In this document: positions 1 to 11,544 of the stretch, one piece after another
Position numbering within the stretch: position 1 is the first letter of the stretch
Layout of the letters: every line of letters begins with the position of its first letter
Assembly: GCA_004369045.1 (NCBI GenBank)
Contig: ML213514.1
Coordinates: 604,596-668,595, forward strand
DNA length: 64,000 nucleotides
Direction: 5' to 3'
Source: Heliocybe sulcata
Taxonomy: Eukaryota > Basidiomycota > Agaricomycetes > Gloeophyllales > Gloeophyllaceae
The notes under the pieces: model-generated
The model's input: the letters and a program-made list of their open reading frames with translations, nothing else
Told to the model about the DNA's origin: nothing
The model's database searches: none
Program-made: the position numbers and the translations under genes

Positions 1-1584
1 ACTTGTGGGAGGGACGTCCAATAGAGCTGCGGGAGCTCTATCTGGTTAGCACTGACTTGTGCACGCAGATCCGCCCTGCTGTTCCTGTCGATGGTTCGCA
101 AGTTAGCTCGTACGACCGAGTGCAGGATGGCGCGGACGTACAAGGTGAAGAGCAGGGAGATCACGTAGAGCTTCCCCAGGATGGACTGGGGCACTAGGTT
201 CCAGTAGTTGTGCTCGGCCTTGTCACGCAGATATCAGTTAATAGTGGGGACGCTGCAGGGATGAGCGAGGCATTCACCCAGCATATGAACACAGCCATGG
301 TGGTAATCGCGCATACGCAAGGGGGGAGAGCCGATTCCCACGTGATGGCTATCAGGCTGTAGAGGACCTGGTGGCGGGAGTTTAGTCGTGGTAAAGGAAG
401 AGAGGCGGGGGGGTGGGGGACGTACCCTGCGGAATTGCTGTGTCGCGACGCTCGAGCGGGAGCGGAAGAGGAAGATCAGGACTGGGGGTTCGGGGTTAGT
501 AGGGGTTAGTGAAGAGGGAGGGTGTTGGCTTACGGAGGGTTGTCAATGTGACGTCCATGACTGGAAGGATGAGGATAGGTAACTGGGGCTGGGTAGCGGG
601 GACTTACCGGCGGAGAAGACCATGCTCAAGGTATCTAGATTATGATCAGCGATATCCGAGGATGGCGCTGAGGAGATAATCACAGTTGATTTCCACACTG
701 ATACCGACTAGGAGTACGTGAGCGACTTCCAAACCGAGATACAACGACTTGACTGACCACTGCTAGGCTATGGAAGGTGGGCCCTCAGCTTTCCCGACGC
801 GGATAGTGGGACTTACAAGAGGGGCAACCGGTCCTCGTAACGGCGCGATGAAGTCGAAGTCGAAGACCATGGCGGTCGTCACGGCGCTGACCACGACGTT
901 ACCCAGGAGCAGGATGCCGAGAGGTAACTATATGCGATGAAATCAGATCGGATGAAGCACAGGACCGAGGGTGGGACGGACGAGAGTTAAGAGTCTTCTA
1001 TTTGACAGCTGACAAAGACAGACGGTCAGTTAGACTTGCGCTGGAGTGAGAGATCACGTACGACGTAGCACCTCCAGATGAGGAACATTTGGACTGGGCA
1101 GGACATGACCATCGTCTACTGTAGGCCTCAGCGTCCTGCTGATATGATTGACTTGGCACTTACAATGACATTCTGGGTTCGTATCGGCCAAGAGAAATTT
1201 ACAACATTCACCTGCTCCACCAAATCAGGTGAGCGTCTCTCCAGATGAAACAGGATGGAGACGCACCCAGTCTCCATAGAATGTGACATGCGCCTGCCAG
1301 GTATCCCAGAAGGCTGCGGCGGTTTGATAACTGCCGACGATTAATGCATGCTCGACTTGGGTGAGCACAGATGCGTACAGTGCTACCAGGGATACAAAGG
1401 CGACGAGATATTTAACAATCGGCTTTTCTCCGTGCGACGTCGACCAGAACTTGACAGACTGGCCGTACAAGACCCCAGTCAAGACAGCCTGCAGAAACGT
1501 ACTGACAAGACCGGGTCCGATGTAGGATGCGGGGTTAGCTTTGACGTGTTGGAGCGTGAAGGGGCCTGAGCTGTTCTCCGCCAT
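1..1584 (-). CDS. DUF6534 family integral membrane protein (partial at window edge)
   Basis: The start is the ATG at 1584 (MAENSSGPFTLQH). The first exon runs to about 1240 and holds hydrophobic segments around ASYIGPGLVSTFLQAVLTG and KYLVAFVSLVALYASVL. Further exons follow across short introns: VNVVNFSWPIRTQNVIV near 1160-1205, TMVMSCPVQMFLIWRCYV near 1065-1115, GILLLGNVVVSAVTTAMVF near 840-925, HNYWNLVPQSILGKLYVIS near 150-210, and a tail starting NSRADLRAQ below 100. The order of segments, the QMFLIWR motif, and the final GKLYVxSLL followed by NSR are what I know of the DUF6534 family, seven-helix proteins of unknown function that are abundant in Agaricomycetes. The 3' end lies at or beyond base 1. 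Exact splice sites downstream of about 800 are uncertain. No ligand or role can be read from the sequence. A second, complete member lies at the other end of the window. Confidence 0.7.
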
Positions 1585-2754
1585 GAGATCGATGCATCCG
1601 GATGTTAGACGATGCGGGAGCGCGAATGCTAGATCCCGGCGGTCATGAAGAAGAGGAATCGCACGGCGAATGCTATTCGTACCGACCAGTCTATAAGAAG
1701 AGTAATCACGGGAAAGGTGGTGGGCCTGCTCAGTGGATGAACGTCTATTCAAGTGCTACTAAATATATAACGAAGGTGTCAGTGTGCGGCGAAGCTGGCG
1801 GGATTTACTCACCACCCACAGTACTGCAGACGTAAATCACGTCGACAACGGCATCGAGGGCTACTCGGACGTGGTGTCGGGACCAACGATGCTTGTGCGG
1901 ACAGATATACCTGCCCGCAAATAGTTTGGTGCCATCCTCGAGGCCACACGCACTGATTACTGAATGCTGCTTCCTCCTCCAATTAGAGCAGACCTTGGCG
2001 TCAATAAATAAGGTTCCACCGACGGTCCTGCCGTGACAGCCGTGTGACCGTTCCTGCATTCTGTTATTGCAATCAACGCCGCACAATCAACATCGGCTGT
2101 GGCACACAAGTTACCGTTCTATACCTAATGGCTTTCAGTCTGTCTTCTCTGTCTCAGGTGCTAGACGGTCTTGTTAGTCGCCCATTTACTTGCCGAGTCC
2201 CTTGAGTGTGGTATCTAGGTCTTGTCAATTACATCTGGCTTATCGCGACGATTCACGCATCCCATGCAACGGCTGTTCCGCAATCAGCCTCGCGTTCGAC
2301 AATCTTGAAGTTTTACTTCATACTGCGAGACCTGCGCCTTACACGTACGTCGACACTGGCGCGAATGTCAAGCTCTGTTGATCGGCAAACGGGCTGCCAC
2401 CGTTCGTCCTTCTCTATGAGCAGGTCCGCAGTCGAGCGAATTCTGAGTGCTGCCTTCTGTCACGTATGCTCCCCCTTCAGAGCGGTCGTTGGTTTGGCGA
2501 ACTGGCCCGCCGAGCGCGACCGGCAACATGATATTTTGGACGGTATCCACAATGAATACTATCAGTGGAAGGTGAACGTAGGAGACACCCCGAGCTTTTC
2601 CACGAAATGTAAGCGCACAAGGAACAAGGCGCAGTCAGGGTACTCTGACACCCCTTGCTGCTATTGATTTGCTGCGCGTAAGACAAGCCCAAACAACAGA
2701 GAGTTGGAGGTGCATACGTTCCGTATACAGCATCTTTCGCATCGTCATCACCAT
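1585..2754. other. spacer, no supported gene
   Basis: Only short overlapping open frames without domain motifs or consistent splice structure occur here. The segment holds the 5' flank of the DUF6534 gene and the 3' flank of the F-box gene. I see nothing else in it. Confidence 0.4.
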
Positions 2755-3720
2755 TCAGTCCTGCCCGGTCGCCCATTCCTTCAGAACTCTGAAAGGCACG
2801 GGCGGCCCGCTTTCGATCAACTCCAGCCTTCGGGCTTGATTCGCGAGATGGTCAGCTATCCACCTCAAGCCTTCCAAATGCCGCTCCTGGCCTGCCTGAC
2901 TCAATATACACTGCGTAGGGGCCTGTGCAACCTGCACGACCAGCCGTGTCACCGCCTGAAAATTGGGAAGGTGCCTTGGCTCCCTGACGGACTTCGTTCG
3001 CCTCAGAGGATCGACGTCCAGAACGCGCTGGGCCAATGCTAAGGCGTCGACGGGACGAAGGTACAAGAAGCTCAGCGAGGTGAGCGCCGGCGCGTCGACT
3101 GCCCTAAGGAATGGGAGCGATTGGGGATACATTTCCGAAAAATATAGCGCAGTGGACAACCGCATGCTCGAAAGCTTTGGCAGGCTGATCTTGTCATGGT
3201 ACCTGTTGAAGGTACCTGTGCGGGTATGGACAGAAAGACGCCGTAGTTCGGGCAAAGTCTTGCCGTGGAAAACGGATTTATGTAGGTCTGAGCAACCATC
3301 GTAGATCGCGAGGACAAGCGTCTCGAGAGTTCGATTGAGGAGCTCTAACAGCCCGCACATTACGAGATTCGCTTCCTCATTCCGGGAGAAGTAGACCTCA
3401 TACCAGTGCTGCGGGATTTCCCGTCCCTCGAGCTCGATCCGAGTGTCCTTGGAGACATCCGAGAGCAAGAGATGACAGCAATTGTTCCGTGCGCGCGGGC
3501 TTGCGTTTCGGATGGCAGTGGCAAGGCGCTCGATCCGCTCCGGTCCCTCGACTGCCATGCAGTAGAATCTGTAAGGTTCGGCCACCTTGGAGAGATAGCG
3601 GTTTGTGAGACGTAGCGCGGTTGCGGTGCGTCCGGTCCCGTCAACCACGGCTAGCTGGACTATCCTCTCTATCAGCTCTACCGGAAGATCTGCTTGCGAT
3701 GTCAGTGCTGATGACTGCAT
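2755..3720 (-). CDS. F-box domain protein
   Basis: A single uninterrupted frame of 321 codons. Near the N-terminus (about residues 12-55) it reads DLPVELIERIVQLA followed by ALRLTNRYLSKVAEPYRF, which fits an F-box: LP at the start, an I/V-rich helix, and a conserved W/Y-R-F region after a C/S-LTxR-like stretch. The rest is leucine-rich without clear LRR periodicity (LPELRRLSVHTR, LPKLSSMRLST, APALTSLSFLYLRP), the usual make-up of Agaricomycete F-box proteins. Such proteins bind Skp1 in SCF ubiquitin ligases and choose substrates; the substrate cannot be inferred. Lack of introns in an otherwise intron-rich region is common for this expanded family. The start at 3720 is chosen because MQSSALTSQADLP places the F-box at the extreme N-terminus, as is usual. 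Confidence 0.7.
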   Translation of the reverse strand: MQSSALTSQADLPVELIERIVQLAVVDGTGRTATALRLTNRYLSKVAEPYRFYCMAVEGPERIERLATAIRNASPRARNNCCHLLLSDVSKDTRIELEGREIPQHWYEVYFSRNEEANLVMCGLLELLNRTLETLVLAIYDGCSDLHKSVFHGKTLPELRRLSVHTRTGTFNRYHDKISLPKLSSMRLSTALYFSEMYPQSLPFLRAVDAPALTSLSFLYLRPVDALALAQRVLDVDPLRRTKSVREPRHLPNFQAVTRLVVQVAQAPTQCILSQAGQERHLEGLRWIADHLANQARRLELIESGPPVPFRVLKEWATGQD

Positions 3721-3981
3721 CGAGCTGGCTTAATGCGCCGAGAGGCGCATGAGACACAAATCTGCGAAAGAGATGCTCAGATGCTAACGACTATGGATGA
3801 GGATAGTCGCTTACGAATCTTCAATGCCCTGATGTCAGTCTACTAGTTACAGAGCACTAACCAGTTCGCCACAAAGGGTGTTGGGGACCCGCAACGCTCG
3901 TGGTGTGTCCAAGGACTTGCTGGCGCGATGATCAACCCGAGTACGCCGGGTTCACATGGAGGGTTTCTTTGATATCACGGC

Positions 3982-5300
3982 ATGATGATGCTGACCTATA
4001 ATAGTAGATTTGTGGGTCCTGCAGAGCGTCCGCTAGGAATAAGTCGGGGGTCTCCATCTGTACGCCTTGGTATGTTCTTGGAAGTTGATGATGAAGCTGA
4101 AGTGGTACTGAATCTTGCCGCACCGCGATGCTGCAATTTCTCACGATCTGATGGTATCATTCGCAATAAACTGGCGCTCTTGCTGACACTCTTTCAAGCT
4201 CTCGTCCTACCTTGCTTCCTCGTCACTTTGCATGTTGGCATTATGTTCCTCGCTTTCCAGCCTGAAACTGGTGATTTCAAGCCCATCAAAGCAGCTGAAC
4301 AGTCTTCTCGGCGCCCCCGCTCCGCTACCAAGTCTTTCGATCGCACGGTACCAGAAGAAGAATCTGAGAATATGACGGGGCCCTCTCCTACGATCTCGTT
4401 CTCTTATGAAGGGCCACATGTATCCAGGTTTTGTTACGTCTCATACCCGGAGCCTGCGCGTCCTTCTTGGATGGAGAGTCCGGAGTCGACATACTCATTC
4501 CTTACATCGCCGCCCTTACATTACGGGACTGGAACCAGTGCATCACTTGGCAGCTCACCCTTACCAACCGCTTCGAAATGGTCTACTAGCTCTTCTGGCG
4601 ACTCTCCTCCTGCTGATCATGCGCCCGTGAGCCAATCTGGCTTGACAGTCCGGTGGCCTCCTCAAGGCTGGGATGCTACACCGCTGCTCCCAGGTTCATG
4701 CATGCTCCAGGACAAAGACACCTGCGATCTCATGAATAATACGCATATGCTCTCGTCTTCATTCCATCGTTCGTCGCTGTCCGCGTCTTATGGGATTCCT
4801 GCAGGTACCATATACACTGCACCTCCTCACGCCGAGGAGCATCCGCCAGAGGAAGAAGACGGCTGCGATGGATATTTTGGCCTAGAAGAGGAACCAGTCC
4901 TTAGAACGACGTCGTCTCCAGCAAACGATTGGAGGCTCGATGCACGCTTTTCTCCGGCGAGATCTCAAGATGCTTGTGCTGTGACACCCCTCATGAATCG
5001 TGACCCCAGTACTGCCACCAGCGCGTCTTGTGTACCCCTCAAGACAGAAGACAATGATGCACATTCTGAAGACTACCCTCCTGATTCCAAGCACCTCCCA
5101 CTACGATTCCGAAGGAGGAACTTGTGCTCCACATCCTGGACTCCATGAAAGCGAGCGGCTTTCGCAGTGTCGGTCGCCTTCTAGCGGGTTTCTTGAACCC
5201 GGATGCGGACTATAGCTCGAACAAAACTCTCGATTTTGCCATGTGGGAGTTCATGCACAATCTCTGGCTACTATCGACGCTCCTGCTATGCTGGAAATGA
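3982..5300 (+). CDS. hypothetical disordered protein, possible DUF6589-family N-terminal region
   Basis: A long frame opens at 3982 and continues in frame to 5148. It begins with a hydrophobic stretch near residues 65-90 (LALLLTLFQALVLPCFLV), then about 280 residues rich in Ser, Pro and Thr with acidic patches, which look disordered. Downstream, another frame from about 5092 reads PKEELVLHILDSMKASGF then RSVGRLLAGFLN. The two join in frame if a 62-nt intron from 5030 (GTGTAC) to 5091 (CCAAG) is removed, giving a stop at 5300. If that intron is not real, the gene is frameshifted. The downstream motif (helix, G/F, S-x-G-x-L/F-L) resembles the N-terminal part of basidiomycete proteins that carry a DUF6589 domain, but no DUF6589 core is seen, so this is a weak inference. 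The start codon is not well supported. Confidence 0.4.
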
Positions 5301-7244
5301 TTGGGCTGTGGAATGAACCGCGTAAAATGTGATGCTGAAGTGGAGAGACTGGCCATGGCGCCTCGCATTCTCCCTCCCAAGTACTACGGCTGGGACTTCC
5401 TGGCAGCTTTCTGTGACTATATGCGGGGCACCTGAGGAGAAGAAGATGCACGTAACCTCGTATCATATTACTCGCGCAACTGTGGCTACAGACGACATAA
5501 CAAGCTTTGCAGCAAAAACAAGTCATGCAATAGAACTGCCAAGATGAACCAGACCGAGTATCTGATTCAGGGTAGGAAAGGCGGGATAGGAATGAAGAGA
5601 GAGACGTAGGGGCGAAGGGCTGGGCAGAAACGTGATCCGTGAAGGTTGAATAGTTCTCGCTAGTCTATGCTGATGTCGTGTCGAAGACTTCTCCGCAGAA
5701 CTTTTGTCTCCTCTGCCGCTGTAGCTTCCTATGTTCGCTCTCGTACAACGTAACAAGTATACATTTACAGAAGCAGTCCGTAGCCAATAGGCGATAATAC
5801 GAATGACCACAAACTATTCCCAGCCTTGGATACGTTCGTCGGTATGCCCTGCTGACCTTCCATTGACGCTACCGTCGCCCCATACACTCGGGAAGCATCG
5901 AGCTCCCGGTACATGCGCACCAAGACGCTGCAGTAAGGCAGATAAGCTCACCTAGGTCCGGCGAGAACGAGGACGACATACTCGGGGCTGGAGTACCAAC
6001 GAAAGCGGGCAGGTCATCCCGGTACGTCGCCGCGCTTCTGGCGTACCGGAAGCTTGGAAAGGCGGCAGGGTCAAAGGCACTAGGGTGCCTTCAAATTGGC
6101 TCGCTAGCGCGTCAGAGAGAACACAATGCCCCCCGAACTGGCTAGCCAACTTGAAAAGACACGGGGCCCTTCACAAATCATCGTCTGCCTAAGATACAAT
6201 GCTGTGGTTTAGTGATGACGTCGCCTATGAGCATACCAATTCCCGCTAGCGGGAGATATACATACATTCAGTTCCCCGGGCCAGCCTGGTTCCCTGCCTT
6301 GGTGCAAGATACGCGAAACCTAGATAAACCACGCCCGATATGAACGCAGATGAGGATCGGAGGTGGCCGAGCTGACGGAAGCCTAGAATCATCGAGCCGT
6401 GAGCTAACTGAATGAGCGGGGGGAGCCGTCTTTCCCTGAGACAGCCCGGCTCAGTTCAGTCAGTCGGGTGCGTCCAGGGGCGGCGTGCACTGGCATCGTC
6501 GCTCAAGACGTCTATGCCATCCGCTCACATTCGGAGGCAGACAACGAGCGTACCTGCATCCGGATGGCGTCGTACGACTGTCCCTACTCGGAGACAGTCG
6601 CAGGTCTCCGTTCTCTCTCGACTGGCGGGCACCCGCTTGCACATAGTGAAGGACTGGATGGCCGTTTGAGCGAACGTGGTGCATATTTGGGAGTAAAGAA
6701 CAGTACTTGTCTTACGCTGGCATTGCATAAGATAGGAAGACCTAGAATGGGCTCGCGAGACTGCCATGAGCAGTATATACATGTTGCGGGAGCCAGCCTC
6801 CCGAGCGCGACCAGCGATACGAGGTAAGCAGAAGTAGCGATGCATCGGATTACGAAGACGGTTGGCCCTGGGCCCACGCACGACTGCAACCAGTTGTCGC
6901 GAAATGGTATGTTAGGGCTGGTTAGGAAGTGACGCTTTGGTGGGCGTGGACACCTGATTAAATCTTCAGTAGAACCACGAGGAGCACGACAAATGCGATG
7001 GAACTTGGATGAACCATACACTCTAAGGAGAGATACAAGCCGCGTCAGCATGAAAGGATAGATGGACGTTCGGGTGAGGTAGTATATATCCAGCACAAGG
7101 TGCATATATGGAGATTATCCTGACTAGATCAGAACAGGCCATGATATAGCGACTTGAGTAAGCTTTCAGAGACCGATGAATGCCATATACGATAAATGAG
7201 GAAGAAAGTGCACGCCTGTATGCGCAAGGCTTCGTCAGCACCCA
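5301..7244. other. long spacer, no supported gene
   Basis: About 1.9 kb of short frames on both strands with no recognisable domain. The first part may hold a continuation of the upstream hypothetical gene, since HAQSLATIDAPAMLEMIGLW is readable near 5254-5315 in another frame. Otherwise I see nothing. Confidence 0.35.
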
Positions 7245-8288
7245 GTACAGCTCTAGGCTTTCGACAACGGGTTTGAGGACAAAGCGCACGGCCGACGGAT
7301 ATCGTCAAATAAGAGCCAGCAAAAGATCAGAACGAGATGTCAGCCAGAAATACGACAAAGAAGCAATCCAGGATGATTTTTGCAGTCCGAGAGATGGCCC
7401 TGGGTACGGACAGAGGGGTCTAATACGGCGCAGCGTCGAATCAAGCAGACCAGTCGCGGTGAATGTGGGAACGGTAGGCGAAGAGGATACACCAGGATGG
7501 CTCACAGAAAGCCGCCTGCGCCATCCAATGTGTGAGGGAGCCCAGATCCTCGAGAGGAAGCATTGCTTCGCAATAGCCAGAGATATCTTGAGCGACTGTA
7601 CGTGGTGAGAGCGGAATGACGCAGGCTGCACCGTTATCTGGATATCTGGATGAACGCGCGTTCGGCAGGGCTTGCTTCGGGCAGCGGAAGAGTCTCTGCG
7701 TCTGACTCGAAGCCGGTCCCGAGGGTCGAGTCAGATTTGAACTGCAGTACCCCACTAGTGGCGATTCTGTTCTTGCGAGTACCGGTAGTCGTGCGTACGT
7801 GGTACCTGTAGTCGTGCATGGAAAGCTGCAGTCGTCGCGTCCATCCGGGAGGTGATTGGCTCACCGGCACTTGCCGAAACTGAATGTCGACCATCGGACG
7901 CGCCCTTGCGAAAGTTATTGCTTGATTGCTTAAACTATTGATCCTGAGTCCACGAGACACTCGCTGTATGCACACACGTAGCTTGCAGAATGGCTCAAGG
8001 AAGTAATGAAGACAGGACCAAGGGAATAACAGCACCTCCAGAAGTCTGAAAGCACGCTATGAGACGGCGAGCAAAGCAAGCCGAGCGGCGGGCGGGTGCC
8101 ACTCCATCTCACCACCTTGTCGATATCCCGATAGAAATCTAAGGAACGTCATAATCCGTCGGTGCTGACCAACAATATCTCTGGCTTCGATCCAGCGCGC
8201 AGTATAAAGTTGGAGGAGGCTGACGGTGCGTCTGCCTACATCCCTTATCCTGACTGCAACCATCGCTCAACTATCCGCATTCGATATC
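7245..8288. repeat. flanking block, copy 1 (upstream of reductase copy 1)
   Basis: This stretch matches two others by eye. The run TCGCGGTGAATGTG at about 7454 recurs at about 11600 and 14059. GGTGATTGGCTCACCGG and CCATCGGACGCGCCC near 7850-7910 recur in the 12.0-kb copy. CTTTCGGCAA-like and GAGATGGxCCTGGGTACGG segments near 7255 and 7395 recur near 13814 and 13957. It runs into the promoter of reductase copy 1. I do not recognise the block as a known element and it shows no convincing open frame. It is diverged far more than the reductase coding sequence. Confidence 0.65.
8203..8209 (+). promoter_or_regulatory. TATA box of reductase copy 1
   Basis: TATAAAG lies 86 bases before the ATG at 8289. 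The paralogous promoter has TATATAG at the matching place. Confidence 0.5.
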
Positions 8289-9444
8289 ATGTCGCAAAGG
8301 GCCCTCATTACTGGTGTCACCAGCTACATCGGTGCGCACATCGCCCAGCAGCTCTTGGAGAAGGGCTGGTACGTCCGGGGCACCGTGCGCACGCAGGCGA
8401 AAGGGCAGTGGCTGCACGACACCTTCAAGGCGGGCGATCGCTTCGAGACGGTCGAAGTCAAGGATGTCCAGAAGAAAGAGTTGTTCACGGAAGCCGTGAA
8501 AGGTACGGAGGCCATCCCNNNNNNNNNNNNNNNNNNNNNNNNNNNNNNNNNNNNNNNNNNNNNNNNNNNNNNNNNNNNNNNNNNNNNNNNNNNNNNNNNN
8601 NNNNNNNNNNNNNNNNNNNNNNNNNNNNNNNNNNNNNNNNNNNNNNNNNNNNNNNNNNNNNNNNNNNNNNNNNNNNNNNNNNNNNNNNNNNNNNNNNNNN
8701 NNNNNNNNNNNNNNNNNNNNNNNNNNNNNNNNNNNNNNNNNNNNNNNNNNNNNNNNNNNNNNNNNNNNNNNNNNNNNNNNNNNNNNNNNNNNNNNNNNNN
8801 NNNNNNNNNNNNNNNNNNNNNNNNNNNNNNNNNNNNNNNNNNNNNNNNNNNNNNNNNNNNNNNNNNNNNNNNNNNNNNNNNNNNNNNNNNNNNNNNNNNN
8901 NNNNNNNNNNNNNNNNNNNNNNNNNNNNNNNNNNNNNNNNNNNNNNNNNNNNNNNNNNNNNNNNNNNNNNNNNNNNNNNNNNNNNNNNNNNNNNNNNNNN
9001 NNNNNNNNNNNNNNNNNNNNNNNNNNNNNNNNNNNNNNNNNNNNNNNNNNNNNNNNNNNNNNNNNNNNNNNNNNNNNNNNNNNNNNNNNNNNNNNNNNNN
9101 NNNNNNNNNNNNNNNNNNNNNNNNNNNNNNNNNNNNNNNNNNNNNNNNNNNNNNNNNNNNNNNNNNNNNNNNNNNNNNNNNNNNNNNNNNNNNNNNNNNN
9201 NNNNNNNNNNNNNNNNNNNNNNNNNNNNNNNNNNNNNNNNNNNNNNNNNNNNNNNNNNNNNNNNNNNNNNNNNNNNNNNNNNNNNNNNNNNNNNNNNNNN
9301 NNNNNNNNNNNNNNNNNNNNNNNNNNNNNNNNNCCCAAGACCGAGGCCGACAACTCCAAGTCGCGCAAGGTCCTTGGTATTGATTATATCCCCCTGGAAA
9401 AGAGCGTAGTTGACACGATAGAGTCGATTAAGCAGTTCATCTAA
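8289..9444 (+). CDS. GRE2-like NAD(P)-dependent reductase, copy 1 (interrupted by assembly gap)
   Basis: The visible N-terminus (MSQRALITGVTSYIGAHIAQ) carries the TGxxxxxG dinucleotide-binding motif of extended short-chain dehydrogenases of the dihydroflavonol-4-reductase/GRE2 type. The first exon ends near 8502, and the first 16 bases of intron 1 are visible before a run of N at 8519-9333. After the gap the last exon resumes and stops with TAA at 9442-9444. Against copy 2 (12400-13568) the visible 341 bases differ at 8 places, all of them silent, so the two proteins are identical wherever both can be read. The missing 815 bases correspond to 828 bases in copy 2, so an intact gene is likely but unproven. 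Expected role: NAD(P)H-dependent reduction of carbonyl substrates in the cytosol. Substrate unknown. Confidence 0.75.
8519..9333. other. assembly gap (815 N)
   Basis: A run of 815 N inside reductase copy 1. Both edges are nearly identical to copy 2 (12629 and 13458), where the interval is 828 bases. The gap therefore probably reflects failure to separate two near-identical copies. Confidence 0.95.
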
Positions 9445-9619
9445 TTGAATAGGATGTAGCGGATAGTGTAGTTGTGCCGAATTTGAGATCTCTTGAACTA
9501 ATCCTGCCGATTGTCTGAACGTACATCAGGGCGTCAAGTCACGCAGAGTCATCCGCGAACAAGCCTAATACAGGAATCGATCACAAATATCGATGCTATC
9601 CTATACTCCGCGCCCTGTC

Positions 9620-10476
9620 ATGTCCGTGTCACCTTTGCATCCACTGCAGCTGAATCCAACAACCAGGGAGCCATACTTGCGTCTTCCACATCCTCACCAG
9701 AACATAATTATAACGCCCATCAGGCCAGCGGACGCGGATGCTATCATCGAGACCCTGAACGACACCCGAGTGTACGACCAACTCGCTAGCATACCTCACC
9801 CCTATACCAGGGAGCACGCCGAGGAGTGGATAAAGCTCGTCAGGGCCCGTTCAGATGAACTTTTACAACAGTTGCAGGGACGCTCCGATGATCAGCCCAA
9901 GGTGGTCGACGGCTGCCCGGTCATGACTCTCAGAGAAGTTAAAGAAGACGGGACGGAGGTATTCATAGGCGATGTTACTATTGCCCGGTCTTCATTCATG
10001 GAGATTGGCAACCCGGACGAAAGGGCTCGACTCCGTGATGAAAACGCGGCCAGACCAAACGGCGATCCCGAGATCGTATATATGATAGGCGGTACGTCGC
10101 ATCTCGAGGATCATTGAAGGTTAACTGTGCATACGTATCATCAGACTACCTCGCCCCAAGCCACCACGGTCATGGTATCATGACTGCAGCCATCCGGACC
10201 CTCGTCCATGACTGGGCTGTGCCAAGAATGGGATGCCGCAAGATCCTAGTGAATGTCAGGAAGGGCAATATCGGCAGTAGACGCGTGTTCGAGAAGCTCG
10301 ATTTCAAGTGCAAGGGTGTATTGGAGGATCACCAGGAGCTGACAGCGCCTGGCAGGGCCGGTGGTCCAAAATGGAGTATAGAGATTTTCGAATGGGTGTA
10401 TCAGGCAAGGGGCGGACACCGGAAGATGCCGAGACCCCATGTGGGGGAGGGGGGGGCCTCCGAGGTCCTTAAGTGA
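9620..10476 (+). CDS. GNAT family N-acetyltransferase
   Basis: Two exons, 9620-10091 and 10145-10476, split by a 53-nt intron (GTACGT...ATCAG), give 267 residues. An upstream in-frame ATG at 9593 would add nine residues; 9620 is preferred only because MSVSPLHPLQL is the more usual beginning. The first exon contains the beta1-alpha1 signature ITPIRPADADAIIETLNDTR. The second contains the acetyl-CoA pyrophosphate loop (LAPSHHGHGIMTAAIRTLV, near residues 159-177) and the late GNAT motif VRKGNIGSRRVFEKLDFKCKG. This is the RimJ/RimL-like acetyltransferase_3 class common in fungi, which transfers acetyl from acetyl-CoA to an amine; the substrate is unknown. The last ten residues are encoded by a G-rich tract (see repeats) and may be a recent extension. 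It sits between the two reductase copies with no evident functional link. Confidence 0.8.
10442..10457 (+). repeat. G-rich tract, copy 1
   Basis: A purine run, mostly G, followed by CCTC and CCTTAAG. It lies inside the last codons of the GNAT gene. A similar tract followed by CCTC and CCCTTAAC is at 11174-11193. Confidence 0.6.
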
Positions 10477-11544
10477 GATTTATTTTAGATTACTTGGAAG
10501 CCTTCGTAACGTCTCCCAGTGAAGATGGGGGTGATCTGAAGTGACCATACGCTAGGAAACGCCGTAAGACAGTGACGAAGTGAGTATTCGTTTAATTAGG
10601 CCGGCACCGACACAGCGGGTGGCTGTGATTGCCAATTTTGAACAAGAGGGGGTAATGGGGTACGTCGCACGGCCTTGTAGCATATATCTAAACATGTATA
10701 CTTTATTGACCTCGAAGACTCGAAGGCTCAGGTAAACCAGGTGTTTTACCCGCAAGAGGTTAATTCTACGGTCCGGACCGGATGCGCATCCTACAGTACT
10801 GTGCCGGATTAGTTGACGAGCTGCAATGCATGGCAAATTAGAGCTCCTCTCTTATAATCAGGCTTTCTATTTCAGGCTCTAGTAAGCCTGCGCACATTTG
10901 AAGGGAGCCATATGGGTGTGGCGACTTCACCGACGGCCGTCTTAAGTGTCGTGCTCGACGAAGCCTTTAAATTTCACCAGAATATCTGTCCAAATCGCGA
11001 TATCACCTCAGCATGCCTCTAGCAAGCGGCACAACATTGTTATCATATGCTGTTTTCATGAAGCCTTCCGTGCGTGAACTCTCCAGCTCTCTACGACATA
11101 CTTCAGGGTATACTTTTGCCATTTAGGGATATGTTTTGATGGGAAGACTACCAAATACGGTAATAAAGTCCCAGGGGAGGGGGGGGAGGGGGCCTCGACG
11201 ACCCTTAACGGAACTTTATACATAGGGTCTTAAACTTTCTTTCTGTCCGCCCCTTGGTATCAGGAATAGCCGTATGTCTTGATCCATGGGCATGGATATG
11301 CTTGATATATGGCGACCTGGGTCCTCATTTCGTCACACTGTACAGCCTAATGGGATGACCTACATGTACAGGTATAACTGCTGGGAGACACTTCATCTGC
11401 ATTTGTGAAGAAGGCAGTCTGTCTCCTTTGTCTCGCTATACGCACTGAATTACTGCGCCGAACCATAACCTGACGGACAGTTCTGAGCAGCCAGACTGGT
11501 GGATCCACTGCGAATGTAGCATTAGCACACTCACCGGTGCAGGA
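10477..11544. other. spacer, no supported gene
   Basis: About 1.07 kb without recognisable coding signal. It holds the second G-rich tract (11174-11193) and a TTTAAATTT-rich segment near 10965. I see nothing else. Confidence 0.4.
11174..11193 (+). repeat. G-rich tract, copy 2
   Basis: Purine run closely resembling the one at 10442-10457, including the bases that follow it. The pair suggests a small duplicated segment downstream of the acetyltransferase gene. Confidence 0.55.

Noticed and set aside
1-1584. A G-protein-coupled receptor
   Set aside because: The helix pattern is seven-segment, but the sequence blocks are those of DUF6534, for which receptor function is not established.
8162-9409. 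Continuous open frames across the N run in several frames
   Set aside because: They are open only because N cannot encode a stop. Only the frame starting at 8289 matches reductase copy 2.
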